From Aureimonas sp. Leaf324 (GTDB taxonomy: Bacteria; Pseudomonadota; Alphaproteobacteria; Rhizobiales; Rhizobiaceae), in NCBI RefSeq assembly GCF_001423245.1, contig NZ_LMOH01000023.1, forward strand, positions 306,903 through 369,729: a stretch of DNA of 62,827 nucleotides, written 5' to 3'. Below, in pieces: positions 27,096 to 34,086 of the stretch; the first letter of the stretch is position 1; each line of letters begins with the position of its first letter. The notes under the pieces were generated by a model. The model saw nothing but the letters and a program-made list of their open reading frames with translations. It had not been told where the DNA came from and made no database searches. The position numbers were made by a program, and so were the translations under genes.

Positions 27096-27377
27096 TCAGT
27101 AGCCGGCGGGGCAGTCGGCGTAGTAGCGCTGGCCGCGACCATCGCGATAGACGCACTGGCCCGGACGGTTGGTCGCCGCACCCAGAAGCGCGCCACCTGC
27201 GCCGCCCACCGCCGCACCGATCAGGGCGCCACGGGCGTTGCCCGAGATGCCCGCACCGATGGCGGCGCCGCCGAGAGCGCCGATGCCCGCCGGCACGGCC
27301 ACGTTGCTGTCGACCGACTGGCAGCCGGCAAGAGCGAGCGTGCTGGCCGCCACGGCGGCCAAGATCATCGATTTCAT
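27096..27377 (-). CDS. Glycine-zipper small lipoprotein
   Basis: 93 residues from MKSMILAAVAASTLALAGC, a lipoprotein signal ending in lipobox LALAGC. The middle is a glycine zipper (GIGALGGAAIGAGISG and GALIGAAVGGAGGALLG), as in OsmB/SlyB-like outer-membrane lipoproteins that cluster or span the membrane. The C-terminal CVYRDGRGQRYYADCPAGY has two Cys that could form a disulfide and matches the neighbouring lipoprotein. Confidence 0.8.
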   Translation of the reverse strand: MKSMILAAVAASTLALAGCQSVDSNVAVPAGIGALGGAAIGAGISGNARGALIGAAVGGAGGALLGAATNRPGQCVYRDGRGQRYYADCPAGY

Positions 27378-27451
27378 CAGATGCTTTCCCAACTAACAGA
27401 GTGTCCCGAACAGGCTAGATAGAGGGAGGACCGGCAGCGTCCAGCCGGGTT

Positions 27452-27742
27452 CTATCGCGCGGCAACGAGTTGCGGCGCATCCGTCAGTTCCACCGTCAGA
27501 TGGCCGGACCGGTTCACCGCCCACTCGACGGACGCCGATCCGTCGACTTCCGCCTGCGTCAAGCCGGAACAGGTCGCCATCACACGGCGGTCGTAGGTGC
27601 CCGACAGACGCATCTCCAGCGGCTTGGCGGCCTCGCACTCGTCGAGCGAGCGATAGATCGGTTGCGGAACCGGGATCTCCGAGCAGACGGTGGCATCCGG
27701 CGAGCAGCCGACGAGCAAGAGAAGAGCGGCGACGTGTTCCAT
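27452..27742 (-). CDS. Small lipoprotein of unknown function, EcfG promoter upstream
   Basis: 96 residues. MEHVAALLLLVGC is a very short lipoprotein signal with lipobox LLVGC; four further Cys (CSE, CEA, CSG and neighbours) suggest disulfides. It ends GHLTVELTDAPQLVAAR. I do not recognise the family. A full EcfG-type promoter match lies 24 bases upstream of the start, so it is a likely general-stress-response target. Confidence 0.7.
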   Translation of the reverse strand: MEHVAALLLLVGCSPDATVCSEIPVPQPIYRSLDECEAAKPLEMRLSGTYDRRVMATCSGLTQAEVDGSASVEWAVNRSGHLTVELTDAPQLVAAR

Positions 27743-27765
27743 GGCGGCGATCCTTTCACCGCATT

Positions 27766-27790
27766 AACCCATTGCATCGCCAGCGGTTCC
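27766..27790 (-). promoter_or_regulatory. EcfG-type promoter for the 96-residue lipoprotein
   Basis: On the minus strand GGAAC (27790-27786), 17 bases, GTT (27768-27766). Transcription should start near 27757, about 15 bases before the ATG at 27742. Confidence 0.7.
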
Positions 27791-27884
27791 CGGCCCCGGA
27801 GCGGGTCGCGCGACGACAGGCTACAGGATCGTGTCGGACCACGTCGGAGACGCGATCAGGGACCGATTGAAGCGATAAATTTTT

Positions 27885-28850
27885 TTAGTTGTCGACCAGC
27901 TCGAACTGGTTCCGCGGAACCCGCAGCCAGTACTGGATCCCGTCGGGACGGTACTCGAGAGCCGCCTCGCCGCCGACGGAGTTCGGCACGATGCGCTCCA
28001 GCGTCGAGGTGCCGAAGCGGGGGTCGTAGTCGACCCGCACCCTTGGCCCATTCGATTCACGCCACCGCAGCATCAGCGAAGTCTGCCCCTCGCGCGTCTC
28101 GATGCGCGAGACGATCTCGATCCGGCCGCCCGGCACAGAAAGGGCGCCGTAGGAAGCGGCGTTGACGGCCAGTTCGTGGAGCGCGAGCCCGACATGCAGC
28201 GCCGCGGTCGGGGTGAGATAGACGTCGACGCCCTCGAACCGGATCTGCTCCATGCCATCGGGCGCGTAGCGCTCGACCTGAAGCGTCACGAGGCTGAAGA
28301 GATCGGCGCCCCGCCAGTCGGTGTCGGTCACGATGTCCTGCGAGGAGGCGAGCGACTGGATGCGCCCGCGGAAGCGGACAAGGAATTCCGGCACCGTCAC
28401 CGAATGGCGGGCGGTCTGGCTCGCCAGGCTCTGGATGATGGCCAGGAGGTTCTTCGAACGGTGCGATACCTCCCGAAGGAGGGTCTTCAACGTGTCTTCG
28501 CGCCGCTTCTGGTCTGTGATCTCGACCGACGTCCCGATCAGGCCGATCACCTCGCCCTCGTCGTTGCGGTCGACATCGACGCGAACATCGAACCAGCGCA
28601 CGGTGTCGCCGCTCGCCACCGGCAGTTCAAAGCGGACCGGCGCACCGGTCTTCAACGTCTCGGCCTTGATGGCCTTGGCCTTGTCGGCCGCCGGGGCCGG
28701 CAGGAAGTCCTGATCGCAGTCCCCGTTCCGGGCGTCCGCGAGCCATGATCCCTGCGCATTGAAGAGCCACAGGTAGCGCAGGTCCATGTCCTGCGCGAAC
28801 AGCGTCATTTCGGTGTTAGCGACCGCCTTGAGCGCTTTGTAGGCTACCAT
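27885..28850 (-). CDS. PAS-HWE sensor histidine kinase of the general stress response locus
   Basis: 321 residues, no membrane segment. A PAS domain (about 10-112, ending GLIGTSVEITDQKRRE) precedes an HWE/HisKA2-type kinase: phosphoacceptor LLREVSHRSKNLLAII (His130), LALHELAVNAASYGAL as the N-box, and LRWRESNGP as the WxE signature. Such cytosolic kinases phosphorylate PhyR in many Hyphomicrobiales. It lies directly downstream of phyR on the same strand but has its own EcfG-type promoter match at 29032-29057, implying positive feedback. The sensed signal is unknown. Confidence 0.88.
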   Translation of the reverse strand: MVAYKALKAVANTEMTLFAQDMDLRYLWLFNAQGSWLADARNGDCDQDFLPAPAADKAKAIKAETLKTGAPVRFELPVASGDTVRWFDVRVDVDRNDEGEVIGLIGTSVEITDQKRREDTLKTLLREVSHRSKNLLAIIQSLASQTARHSVTVPEFLVRFRGRIQSLASSQDIVTDTDWRGADLFSLVTLQVERYAPDGMEQIRFEGVDVYLTPTAALHVGLALHELAVNAASYGALSVPGGRIEIVSRIETREGQTSLMLRWRESNGPRVRVDYDPRFGTSTLERIVPNSVGGEAALEYRPDGIQYWLRVPRNQFELVDN

Positions 28851-29031
28851 GACACAGCGCTCACGCCGCCGTGTGATCGTCGGCGCAGCGAGAGCGCCTC
28901 CGAGGCGACCGACAGGGCATGGTCGAAACGGGCGCGTGAGCGTCTACCGTTCAGCCTTGCGGTCATGTCGGACGAACCTTTCCAGAAGCCTGGGGACCCC
29001 GCCCGCAAGCTCTTACGCATCAATAGCCCGC

Positions 29032-29057
29032 AACGGAGCGGGACCGCGACGGGTTCC
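29032..29057 (-). promoter_or_regulatory. EcfG-type promoter for the HWE kinase
   Basis: On the minus strand GGAAC (29057-29053), 17 bases, CGTT (29035-29032), in the gap between phyR and the kinase gene. The leader to the kinase ATG would be about 170 bases. Confidence 0.6.
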
Positions 29058-29114
29058 CGCCCTTTCGGGGATCGCCGTGGAGCCGGACAGGCCCCCGCGG
29101 CGATCGAAGCGGCG

Positions 29115-29906
29115 TCAGGCCGCTTCGCGCTCGGTCTCGAAGAACAGTGCCTGGCTGATCAGGGCCTTCACCATGTCCGGATTGAACGGCTTGGTGACGA
29201 GGAAGGTCGGCTCCGGGCGCTCGCCCGTCAGCAGGCGCTCAGGGAAGGCGGTGATGAAGATCACCGGCACCGACACCTTGGCCAGGATGTCGTTTACCGC
29301 ATCGATGCCCGAAGATCCGTCGGCGAGCTGGATGTCGGCGAGAACCATGCCGGGCTTCTGCTGCTCGAAGAGCGCGATGGCCTCCTTGTGCGTGCGCGCG
29401 ATGCCGGTCACGCCATGACCGAGGCTCTCGACCATTTGCTCGATGTCCATCGCGATCAGAGGCTCGTCCTCGATGATCATGATGTTGGTCGAGACCTGCC
29501 GGCCGATGTCGGCGCTCGCCTGGCCGATGAGGTCGGAGAAGTCGCTCTCGCCGACGCCGAGGATGTGAGCCGCCTCCTCGGTCGTGAAGCCTTCCACGGC
29601 GACCAGAAGGAACGCCTGGCGCGGCAGGGGCGAAATCCCACGCAGATTGCGCGATGCCTTCTCTTCCCAGGCCGACACCGGCGCGTCTTCGCGCACGTTC
29701 ACTTCCACGGACTGCCACAACGAGGAGAACAGCTTGTAGAGCGAGATCCGGGGGCTTTCCTGCGTATCGAACAGGCTCGGTTCCGCGATCAGAGCTTCGA
29801 GGACCGCCGCCACATACGCGTCGCCGGAGGACTGCGAACCGCTCAATGCGCGAGCATACCGCCGGAGATACGGGATGTGCGGCGCAATGCGCGAGGACAT
29901 CGACAT
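29115..29906 (-). CDS. phyR: General stress response anti-anti-sigma regulator
   Basis: 263 residues. ATG 29906 is chosen because the AGGG at 29914-29917 is seven bases away; ATGs at 29912 and 29900 are alternatives. Residues ~5-130 are a sigma-like domain mimicking EcfG (HIPYLRRYARALSGSQSSGD; PLPRQAFLLVAVEGFTTEEA), and ~142-255 are a receiver domain (IMIIEDEPLIAMDIEQ, phosphoacceptor Asp191 in VLADIQLAD, Lys in LVTKPFNPD). When phosphorylated, PhyR sequesters NepR and frees EcfG. It is divergent from nepR-ecfG, the canonical arrangement. Confidence 0.97.
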   Translation of the reverse strand: MSMSSRIAPHIPYLRRYARALSGSQSSGDAYVAAVLEALIAEPSLFDTQESPRISLYKLFSSLWQSVEVNVREDAPVSAWEEKASRNLRGISPLPRQAFLLVAVEGFTTEEAAHILGVGESDFSDLIGQASADIGRQVSTNIMIIEDEPLIAMDIEQMVESLGHGVTGIARTHKEAIALFEQQKPGMVLADIQLADGSSGIDAVNDILAKVSVPVIFITAFPERLLTGERPEPTFLVTKPFNPDMVKALISQALFFETEREAA

Positions 29907-30185
29907 GAACATTCCCTCGTAGCTTGACCGGGCTTCGCGCCCGGATCTGACCTTGTCTATGCGGCGACGAAAGTCAGCCCCGGTCGGGGCGGCGACGGAA
30001 ACGTCGGCCGCCTGTGGACTTCGCGCACCCGGCCCTAGTTAAGGCAACAGGCGCGAAACGCTAGACCTTCGAGCACAACATTTCCCTCGGGCGGCCGAGA
30101 CACTTGCGAACGGGCGGCGCTCCTACATCTAGCGCAGCAAGCGTCGTGACAGCCGGACGCGAAGGTCGGCAGGGCGAGAGGTGGA

Positions 30186-30428
30186 ATGGAAGACCGCAGG
30201 AACAAAGGCACCGTCATGCCCGAGACCCAGGACACGAACGCCTCGATGGATCTGGACGTCGCAAACAGCCAACCGACGGACCTCGGTTCGAGTTCCGCGA
30301 TCGGCCGACGCCTGAAGGCATATTACGACGACGTGGCGAGCGAGCCGGTGCCGGACCGCTTCATGTCGCTGCTCGACGCCCTCGACGCGGCGGAAGCCAA
30401 GTCGAAGTCGTCGAAGGAAGGAAACTGA
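30186..30428 (+). CDS. nepR: Anti-sigma factor NepR
   Basis: 80 residues. The start at 30186 has AGAGGTGG just upstream. The conserved two-helix core is IGRRLKAYYDDVASEPVPDR followed by FMSLLDALDAAE, with the hallmark EPVPDRF; both termini are disordered and polar. NepR binds EcfG in unstressed cells and PhyR-P under stress. It ends 5 bases before ecfG, so they are co-transcribed. Confidence 0.96.
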   Translation: MEDRRNKGTVMPETQDTNASMDLDVANSQPTDLGSSSAIGRRLKAYYDDVASEPVPDRFMSLLDALDAAEAKSKSSKEGN

Positions 30429-30433
30429 GCCAC

Positions 30434-30985
30434 ATGGCGCAGGACACCGACTTCCGCAAAGAACTCGTCGCCATCATCCCGAACCTGCGTGCCTTCGCGG
30501 CGTCGCTGGCGGGCTCCTTCGACCGCGCCGACGATCTCGTGCAGGAAACCCTCGTGAAGGCGTGGGACAAGCAGCACACGTTCCAGCCCGGCACCAACCT
30601 CAAGGCCTGGCTGTTCACGATCCTGCGCAACGAGTTCTATACGCAGATGCGCAAGAAGGGCCGCGAGGTCCAGGACGTGGACGGCATCCACGCCATGCAG
30701 CTAGCCGGGCACCCGGAGCAGCAGGGCCACCTCGATCTGCAGGACTTCCGCAAGGCGCTGGAGCAGCTGCCCGACGACCAGCGCGAGGCGCTGATCTTGA
30801 TCGGCGCGTCCGGCTTCTCCTACGAAGAAGCCGCCGAGATCTGCAAATGCGCCGTCGGCACGATCAAGAGCCGAGTCTCTCGCGCCCGCACCCGCATGGC
30901 CGACCTCCTCGGCATCGAGGGCGACGGTGAGTTTGGGCCCGATTCGATCTCGTCGCAAATAATCGGGGTCGCCCCGGCCGCCTGA
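30434..30985 (+). CDS. ecfG: General stress response ECF sigma factor
   Basis: 183 residues. Sigma-2 (about 5-75) contains LAGSFDRADDLVQETLVKAW and LKAWLFTILRNEFYTQMRKK, sigma-4 (about 105-165) contains LPDDQREALILIGASGFSYE and CAVGTIKSRVSRARTRM; there is no ECF C-terminal extension. It recognises GGAAC/CGTT-type promoters, several of which are visible in this window. The ecfG-nepR promoter itself shows no convincing EcfG motif. Confidence 0.96.
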   Translation: MAQDTDFRKELVAIIPNLRAFAASLAGSFDRADDLVQETLVKAWDKQHTFQPGTNLKAWLFTILRNEFYTQMRKKGREVQDVDGIHAMQLAGHPEQQGHLDLQDFRKALEQLPDDQREALILIGASGFSYEEAAEICKCAVGTIKSRVSRARTRMADLLGIEGDGEFGPDSISSQIIGVAPAA

Positions 30986-30988
30986 GAC

Positions 30989-31013
30989 GGAACTTCCGTG
31001 GCAGGCAAACGAT
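30989..31013 (+). promoter_or_regulatory. EcfG-type promoter (one mismatch) for the DUF883 operon
   Basis: GGAAC, 16 bases, CGAT instead of CGTT, starting 3 bases after the ecfG stop and 56-80 bases before the DUF883 start. Confidence 0.5.
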
Positions 31014-31068
31014 TTCCGCAATCAGGGAGGGCCGTGGCCACCCTGTCAACGTAAGAGGATCAGTACCC

Positions 31069-31392
31069 ATGTCGAACACCACGTCCAACGAGTTCTCGAC
31101 CAGCGCGAGCACCGGTGCCGATCGCGCCGAACTCGAGGCGCAGATCTCCAAGCTGCGGGAGGACGTGGCCGGCGTCACCGAGACGCTGAAGACGATGGCC
31201 ACCAGCCGCGCCGAGAACGCCAAGCAGCAGGCCTACCAGCTGCGCGACGAAGGCGAGCGCTACTTCCGCCAGGCGCAGGAGACGGTCAGCGAGTTCGAGG
31301 AAGAGGTCAGCGAGCGCGTCCGTGCCGAGCCGATCAAGAGCATCCTGATTGCCGCAGCCGTCGGCTACGTCTACGCACGCCTCTTCCGGTAA
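31069..31392 (+). CDS. DUF883 family (ElaB/YqjD-like) membrane-anchored protein
   Basis: 107 residues. A long amphipathic helix (about 20-85, rich in Glu/Gln/Arg, coiled-coil-like) is followed by the DUF883 C-terminal segment PIKSILIAAAVGYVYARLFR. Proteins of this kind (YqjD, ElaB) are inner-membrane proteins that associate with ribosomes in stationary phase in E. coli. It is followed 12 bases later by a YqjE-like gene, recreating the yqjD-yqjE pair next to ecfG. Confidence 0.85.
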   Translation: MSNTTSNEFSTSASTGADRAELEAQISKLREDVAGVTETLKTMATSRAENAKQQAYQLRDEGERYFRQAQETVSEFEEEVSERVRAEPIKSILIAAAVGYVYARLFR

Positions 31393-31404
31393 GTCGCGGT
31401 CTCG

Positions 31405-31854
31405 ATGGTGTTCCAGCTCATCTCGGGACTCGTGACGGGCGAGGCGTCGATCTACCTCGCCAGGCTGCGGACGATCGCCACGATCTACGTGGTCATGGGC
31501 ATCGTCGCCCTGGCGATGCTGTTCTTCCTGCTCCTGGCGCTGTTCGCTTGGATCGCCCACAGCATCGGCGTCGTGGCGACGGCCCTCATCTTCGCCGCCG
31601 TCTGCCTCGTCGCCCTGATCGGCGTCTACATCTTCCTGACCATCGCGCGCCGACCAGCCCGGCAGCGGGCGGCGAGCCGTGTGCAGCGTGATGTCGCCTC
31701 GATCGCCTCGGTCGCGGCGATGTCCAACATGCCGCTGATCTTCCGCAGCCTGCGGCGGCGCAAGTCGCTGCTGGTGGTCCCGGTGGCCGCGGCGTCCGTC
31801 TGGGGGGTGTACCGCGTCTTCCAGAACTGGCGCGACGGCGGCTACGGCCGCTGA
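31405..31854 (+). CDS. YqjE/holin-superfamily-like membrane protein
   Basis: 149 residues. Two long membrane segments (IYVVMGIVALAMLFFLLLAL and VATALIFAAVCLVALIGVYI) form a hairpin, followed by an Arg-rich cytoplasmic tail and a possible third short segment (SLLVVPVAAASVWGVYRVF). This is the pattern of phage-holin-superfamily/YqjE proteins paired with DUF883 genes. No strong ribosome binding site is visible, so translation may be coupled to the upstream gene. Confidence 0.75.
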   Translation: MVFQLISGLVTGEASIYLARLRTIATIYVVMGIVALAMLFFLLLALFAWIAHSIGVVATALIFAAVCLVALIGVYIFLTIARRPARQRAASRVQRDVASIASVAAMSNMPLIFRSLRRRKSLLVVPVAAASVWGVYRVFQNWRDGGYGR

Positions 31855-31873
31855 AGCCTGCAGGGTTCGATCC

Positions 31874-31903
31874 GAACGGCGCGCTCTCGCGAGCGCGCCG
31901 TTC
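31874..31903 (+). terminator. Strong hairpin after the YqjE-like gene
   Basis: A perfect 13-bp stem (GAACGGCGCGCTC / GAGCGCGCCGTTC) with a TCGC tetraloop, 20 bases after the stop. It lacks a T-run, so it is a putative terminator or RNA-stabilising structure. Confidence 0.55.
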
Positions 31904-31929
31904 TCGTATCACGACCTCATGAGCGGTGC

Positions 31930-31973
31930 GGAAAGTCGCCGATTTCGGGATCGTTTCCGGCGGTCGCTCCGTT
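31930..31973 (+). promoter_or_regulatory. Two overlapping near-consensus EcfG promoters
   Basis: GGAAA, 17 bases, CGTT (31930-31955) and GGATC, 17 bases, CGTT (31948-31973). Each has one mismatch in the -35 box. They precede the 85-residue membrane protein gene at 32017. Confidence 0.35.
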
Positions 31974-32016
31974 ACCGAATTCAAAGGCGCCGCGGCGCAT
32001 GCAACGGAGTGTTCTC

Positions 32017-32274
32017 ATGGCTGAACTCAGAACCGACAAGGCGCGGCAGGGCCGAACCGGCCGCCCGGTGCTGTACGTGCTGATCGGCGGCCTCGTCTTG
32101 TGCCTCGTGGTCTTCGCCGGGTTGCAGATCTACAGCTCCACCCTGCCCGACCAGAACATCAACGGGGTCGAGGCCTCCGGCACGACCGCTGCGCCGACGA
32201 CCCCGACCAATTCGCAGACTGGCGTCGTGACCCCGAATGCGTCGACGTCCGGCAGCACCACCACCGCCAACTGA
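32017..32274 (+). CDS. Single-pass membrane protein with Thr/Ser-rich outer tail
   Basis: 85 residues from MAELRTDKARQG (ATG 32017, with ACGGAG upstream; ATG 31999 also possible). A basic N-terminus precedes one membrane segment (VLYVLIGGLVLCLVVFAGLQI), and the C-terminal ~45 residues are Thr/Ser/Asn/Pro-rich (for example TTAAPTTPTNSQTG), probably periplasmic. I do not recognise the family. It lies within the stress-response gene cluster. Confidence 0.65.
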   Translation: MAELRTDKARQGRTGRPVLYVLIGGLVLCLVVFAGLQIYSSTLPDQNINGVEASGTTAAPTTPTNSQTGVVTPNASTSGSTTTAN

Positions 32275-32298
32275 GCGAAACGAGAGGAGCCGAGCGTC

Positions 32299-32622
32299 AT
32301 GAGCGACTTTCCCGATGACCGGCTCCCCGCCTCTGGGGAAACAGGCGCCGATCTGGCAGGACACGACGACCGCTTGCGCGAGATCCTGGCCGACCCGACA
32401 CTCCCCGATCGGGACAAGCGTCAGGCCATTCAGGAAGCGCTCGACGACCTACAGCGCGAGCAGGGCGACGAACCGGCCGCGGCCTACGAGCCATTGGAAC
32501 GGCGGTTCTTCGACGCCCTCTCGCTTCTTGCCGAGGGCGGGCACGACTATGAGGAAGCGCCTGCCTCAGGCGGATCGGCGGACGAGGACGGCGAAACGGA
32601 CGTCGAGGACGGACGCCGCTAG
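32299..32622 (+). CDS. Acidic hypothetical protein
   Basis: 107 residues, strongly acidic, with AGGAG upstream of the ATG. It begins MSDFPDDRLPASGETG; the middle DDRLREILADPTLPDRDKRQ is helical, and the C-terminus is an Asp/Glu/Gly-rich disordered tail. It has no membrane segment or known domain. It starts 24 bases after the preceding gene and is probably co-transcribed. Confidence 0.6.
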   Translation: MSDFPDDRLPASGETGADLAGHDDRLREILADPTLPDRDKRQAIQEALDDLQREQGDEPAAAYEPLERRFFDALSLLAEGGHDYEEAPASGGSADEDGETDVEDGRR

Positions 32623-32734
32623 CTGCGCGCCGACCACGACGGAAGACCTGACCGGCGCATGCTTGCCGAAATCCATCCCGTCAGCCTGACGAGCGAAAAC
32701 GCCGGAGACTGGCGTCTTCGCACCGCTCTTCCGC

Positions 32735-33643
32735 CTAGAACGTCGCTTCTTCCGGGACGAGCACCTTCAGTCCGCGCGGATGGATCTTGACCTCCGACCG
32801 CCGATCGAGTGCCCGCAGTTCGCCGTCCATGACCGATCGATTGCGACTCTTCGAGCGGCGATGCTCGATGACGATCTCGTCGGCCGTCATCACGGTCAGG
32901 TTGTCCTTGTCCTTCCAGGCGCCCCGCATCATGTCCACCGTGGTCTTCAGGACCGCCAGGCGGCTCGTGGCGCGCATGATGTAGATGCCGAGCTTTCCGC
33001 CCTGCGGATCGTCGGCATAGGGAAGATGCCCGTCGCCGTAGATGTTGTTGGAGATCGCGACCGCCGGGGTCCGGATCACCTGCGTTTTCCCGTCAATCTC
33101 GAAGCGCAGGTCCACCATCGGCAGCGAGCCGGCGGCCGTGACGACGGCGCGCGCGCTCGCCCACATCTTGCCGATGCGCGAACTGTAGTCGAGCTTCTCG
33201 CGGGTCCGCACCATGCGCGCGTGCATGCCCACCGCGAACTGGTGGACGAAGTAGCGACCGTTCACGCTGGCAATGTCCACCTCGGCGATGCGCCCGTTGG
33301 CGAGCGCCTTGACGGCGGGGTCGAGCCCCATCGGAATCTGAAGCGAACGGGCGAAGAGGTTCATCGTGCCCGCGGGCAGGATGCCGAGCGCGATGGGGCC
33401 GCCCGCCACGGCCGCGGCGGCCGACGACACGGTTCCGTCGCCGCCCCCGACCATGAGGACGTCGAGGTCCGTCCGTCGTGCCTGCGCCTCGATGCGCTCG
33501 CCGATCTCGGGTCCGTCGACGAGTTCGACCTCCGCCTCGTGTCCGTGGACCTGGAACTCGCCGCGGATGGCGGCGCTCAAAAGCTCCAGATCCGTGGTGC
33601 GCAGGGTGCCGCCGTGCCGGTTGAGGATGGCGTGGACTTTCAT
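32735..33643 (-). CDS. Diacylglycerol/lipid kinase family protein
   Basis: 302 residues from MKVHAILNRHGGTLRT; an ATG at 33682 would add 13 residues. The DAGK catalytic domain is clear: LDVLMVGGGDGTVSSAAAAV is the GGGDGT nucleotide-binding motif, then LGILPAGTMNLFARSL with the GTxNxFAR signature, IADVDI-like IAEVDIASVN, and the C-terminal SVMDGEL. These enzymes phosphorylate diacylglycerol, sphingosine or related lipids at the membrane. Substrate is not determinable. It is divergent from the DUF1328 gene. Confidence 0.88.
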   Translation of the reverse strand: MKVHAILNRHGGTLRTTDLELLSAAIRGEFQVHGHEAEVELVDGPEIGERIEAQARRTDLDVLMVGGGDGTVSSAAAAVAGGPIALGILPAGTMNLFARSLQIPMGLDPAVKALANGRIAEVDIASVNGRYFVHQFAVGMHARMVRTREKLDYSSRIGKMWASARAVVTAAGSLPMVDLRFEIDGKTQVIRTPAVAISNNIYGDGHLPYADDPQGGKLGIYIMRATSRLAVLKTTVDMMRGAWKDKDNLTVMTADEIVIEHRRSKSRNRSVMDGELRALDRRSEVKIHPRGLKVLVPEEATF

Positions 33644-33731
33644 GACCTGCGCTGAGACTCCGTTGCGATGCTCGGCCGCCATATGGGGCGCGGCGCGTCC
33701 GCGAAAATGGTGAAATGCCGACGCGCCGACT

Positions 33732-33756
33732 GGAACCCGACGATCCGCCTGCCGTT
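33732..33756 (+). promoter_or_regulatory. EcfG-type promoter for the DUF1328 gene (full consensus)
   Basis: GGAAC (33732-33736), exactly 16 bases, CGTT (33753-33756). The expected transcription start is near 33764, about 30 bases before the ATG at 33793. This also supports the short start for the DUF1328 protein. Confidence 0.8.
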
Positions 33757-33792
33757 CATCGCGGCAACGAGTTCAGCCTGTGGGGTTCCGCA

Positions 33793-33957
33793 ATGATCGA
33801 ATGGATCGTCATTCTTCTGGTGGTGGCGGCGATCGCCAGTCTTCTCGGCTTCCGAGGCGTCGCCGGCGTGTCCGCGGGCATCGCGAAGGTGCTGATCCTG
33901 ATCGTCCTCGTAGGTTTCCTGCTTCTTCTGTTCTTCGGCGTGATTGCATTTGCCTGA
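33793..33957 (+). CDS. DUF1328 family small membrane protein
   Basis: 54 residues: MIEWIVILLVVAAIASLLGF, then RGVAGVSAGIAKVLILIVLV and a final hydrophobic run. It is the complete DUF1328 (YtjA-like) two-helix membrane protein at its usual length; an upstream in-frame start at 33715 would fall before the promoter's predicted transcript start and is rejected. DUF1328 genes are frequently stress-induced in proteobacteria; molecular function is unknown. Confidence 0.88.
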   Translation: MIEWIVILLVVAAIASLLGFRGVAGVSAGIAKVLILIVLVGFLLLLFFGVIAFA

Positions 33958-33989
33958 CATTCACGCCGGGTTTTCCTTTTCGTGAACCG

Positions 33990-34014
33990 GGAACCTTAGC
34001 AACAGCCGCAGGTT
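33990..34014 (+). promoter_or_regulatory. EcfG-type promoter for the triple PRC-barrel gene
   Basis: GGAAC (33990-33994), 17 bases, GTT (34012-34014), 72 bases before the ATG at 34087. Confidence 0.75.
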
Positions 34015-34086
34015 GAATTCGCATCATCCAGGGTCCGGCGGTCGATCGGCGGCTGGACATTCATTTTCGATACACGGGAGTTCTCG

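Noticed and set aside
29907-30185. EcfG promoter for phyR or nepR-ecfG
   Set aside because: Only poor matches such as GGAAA-N16-ACTT are present; a small CCGGGC/GCCCGG hairpin at 29928-29944 is seen but has no clear role.
33766-33789. GGAAC-CGTT pair on the minus strand toward the lipid kinase
   Set aside because: The spacer is 15 bases, one short of the working range, and the adjacent plus-strand site already explains the region.
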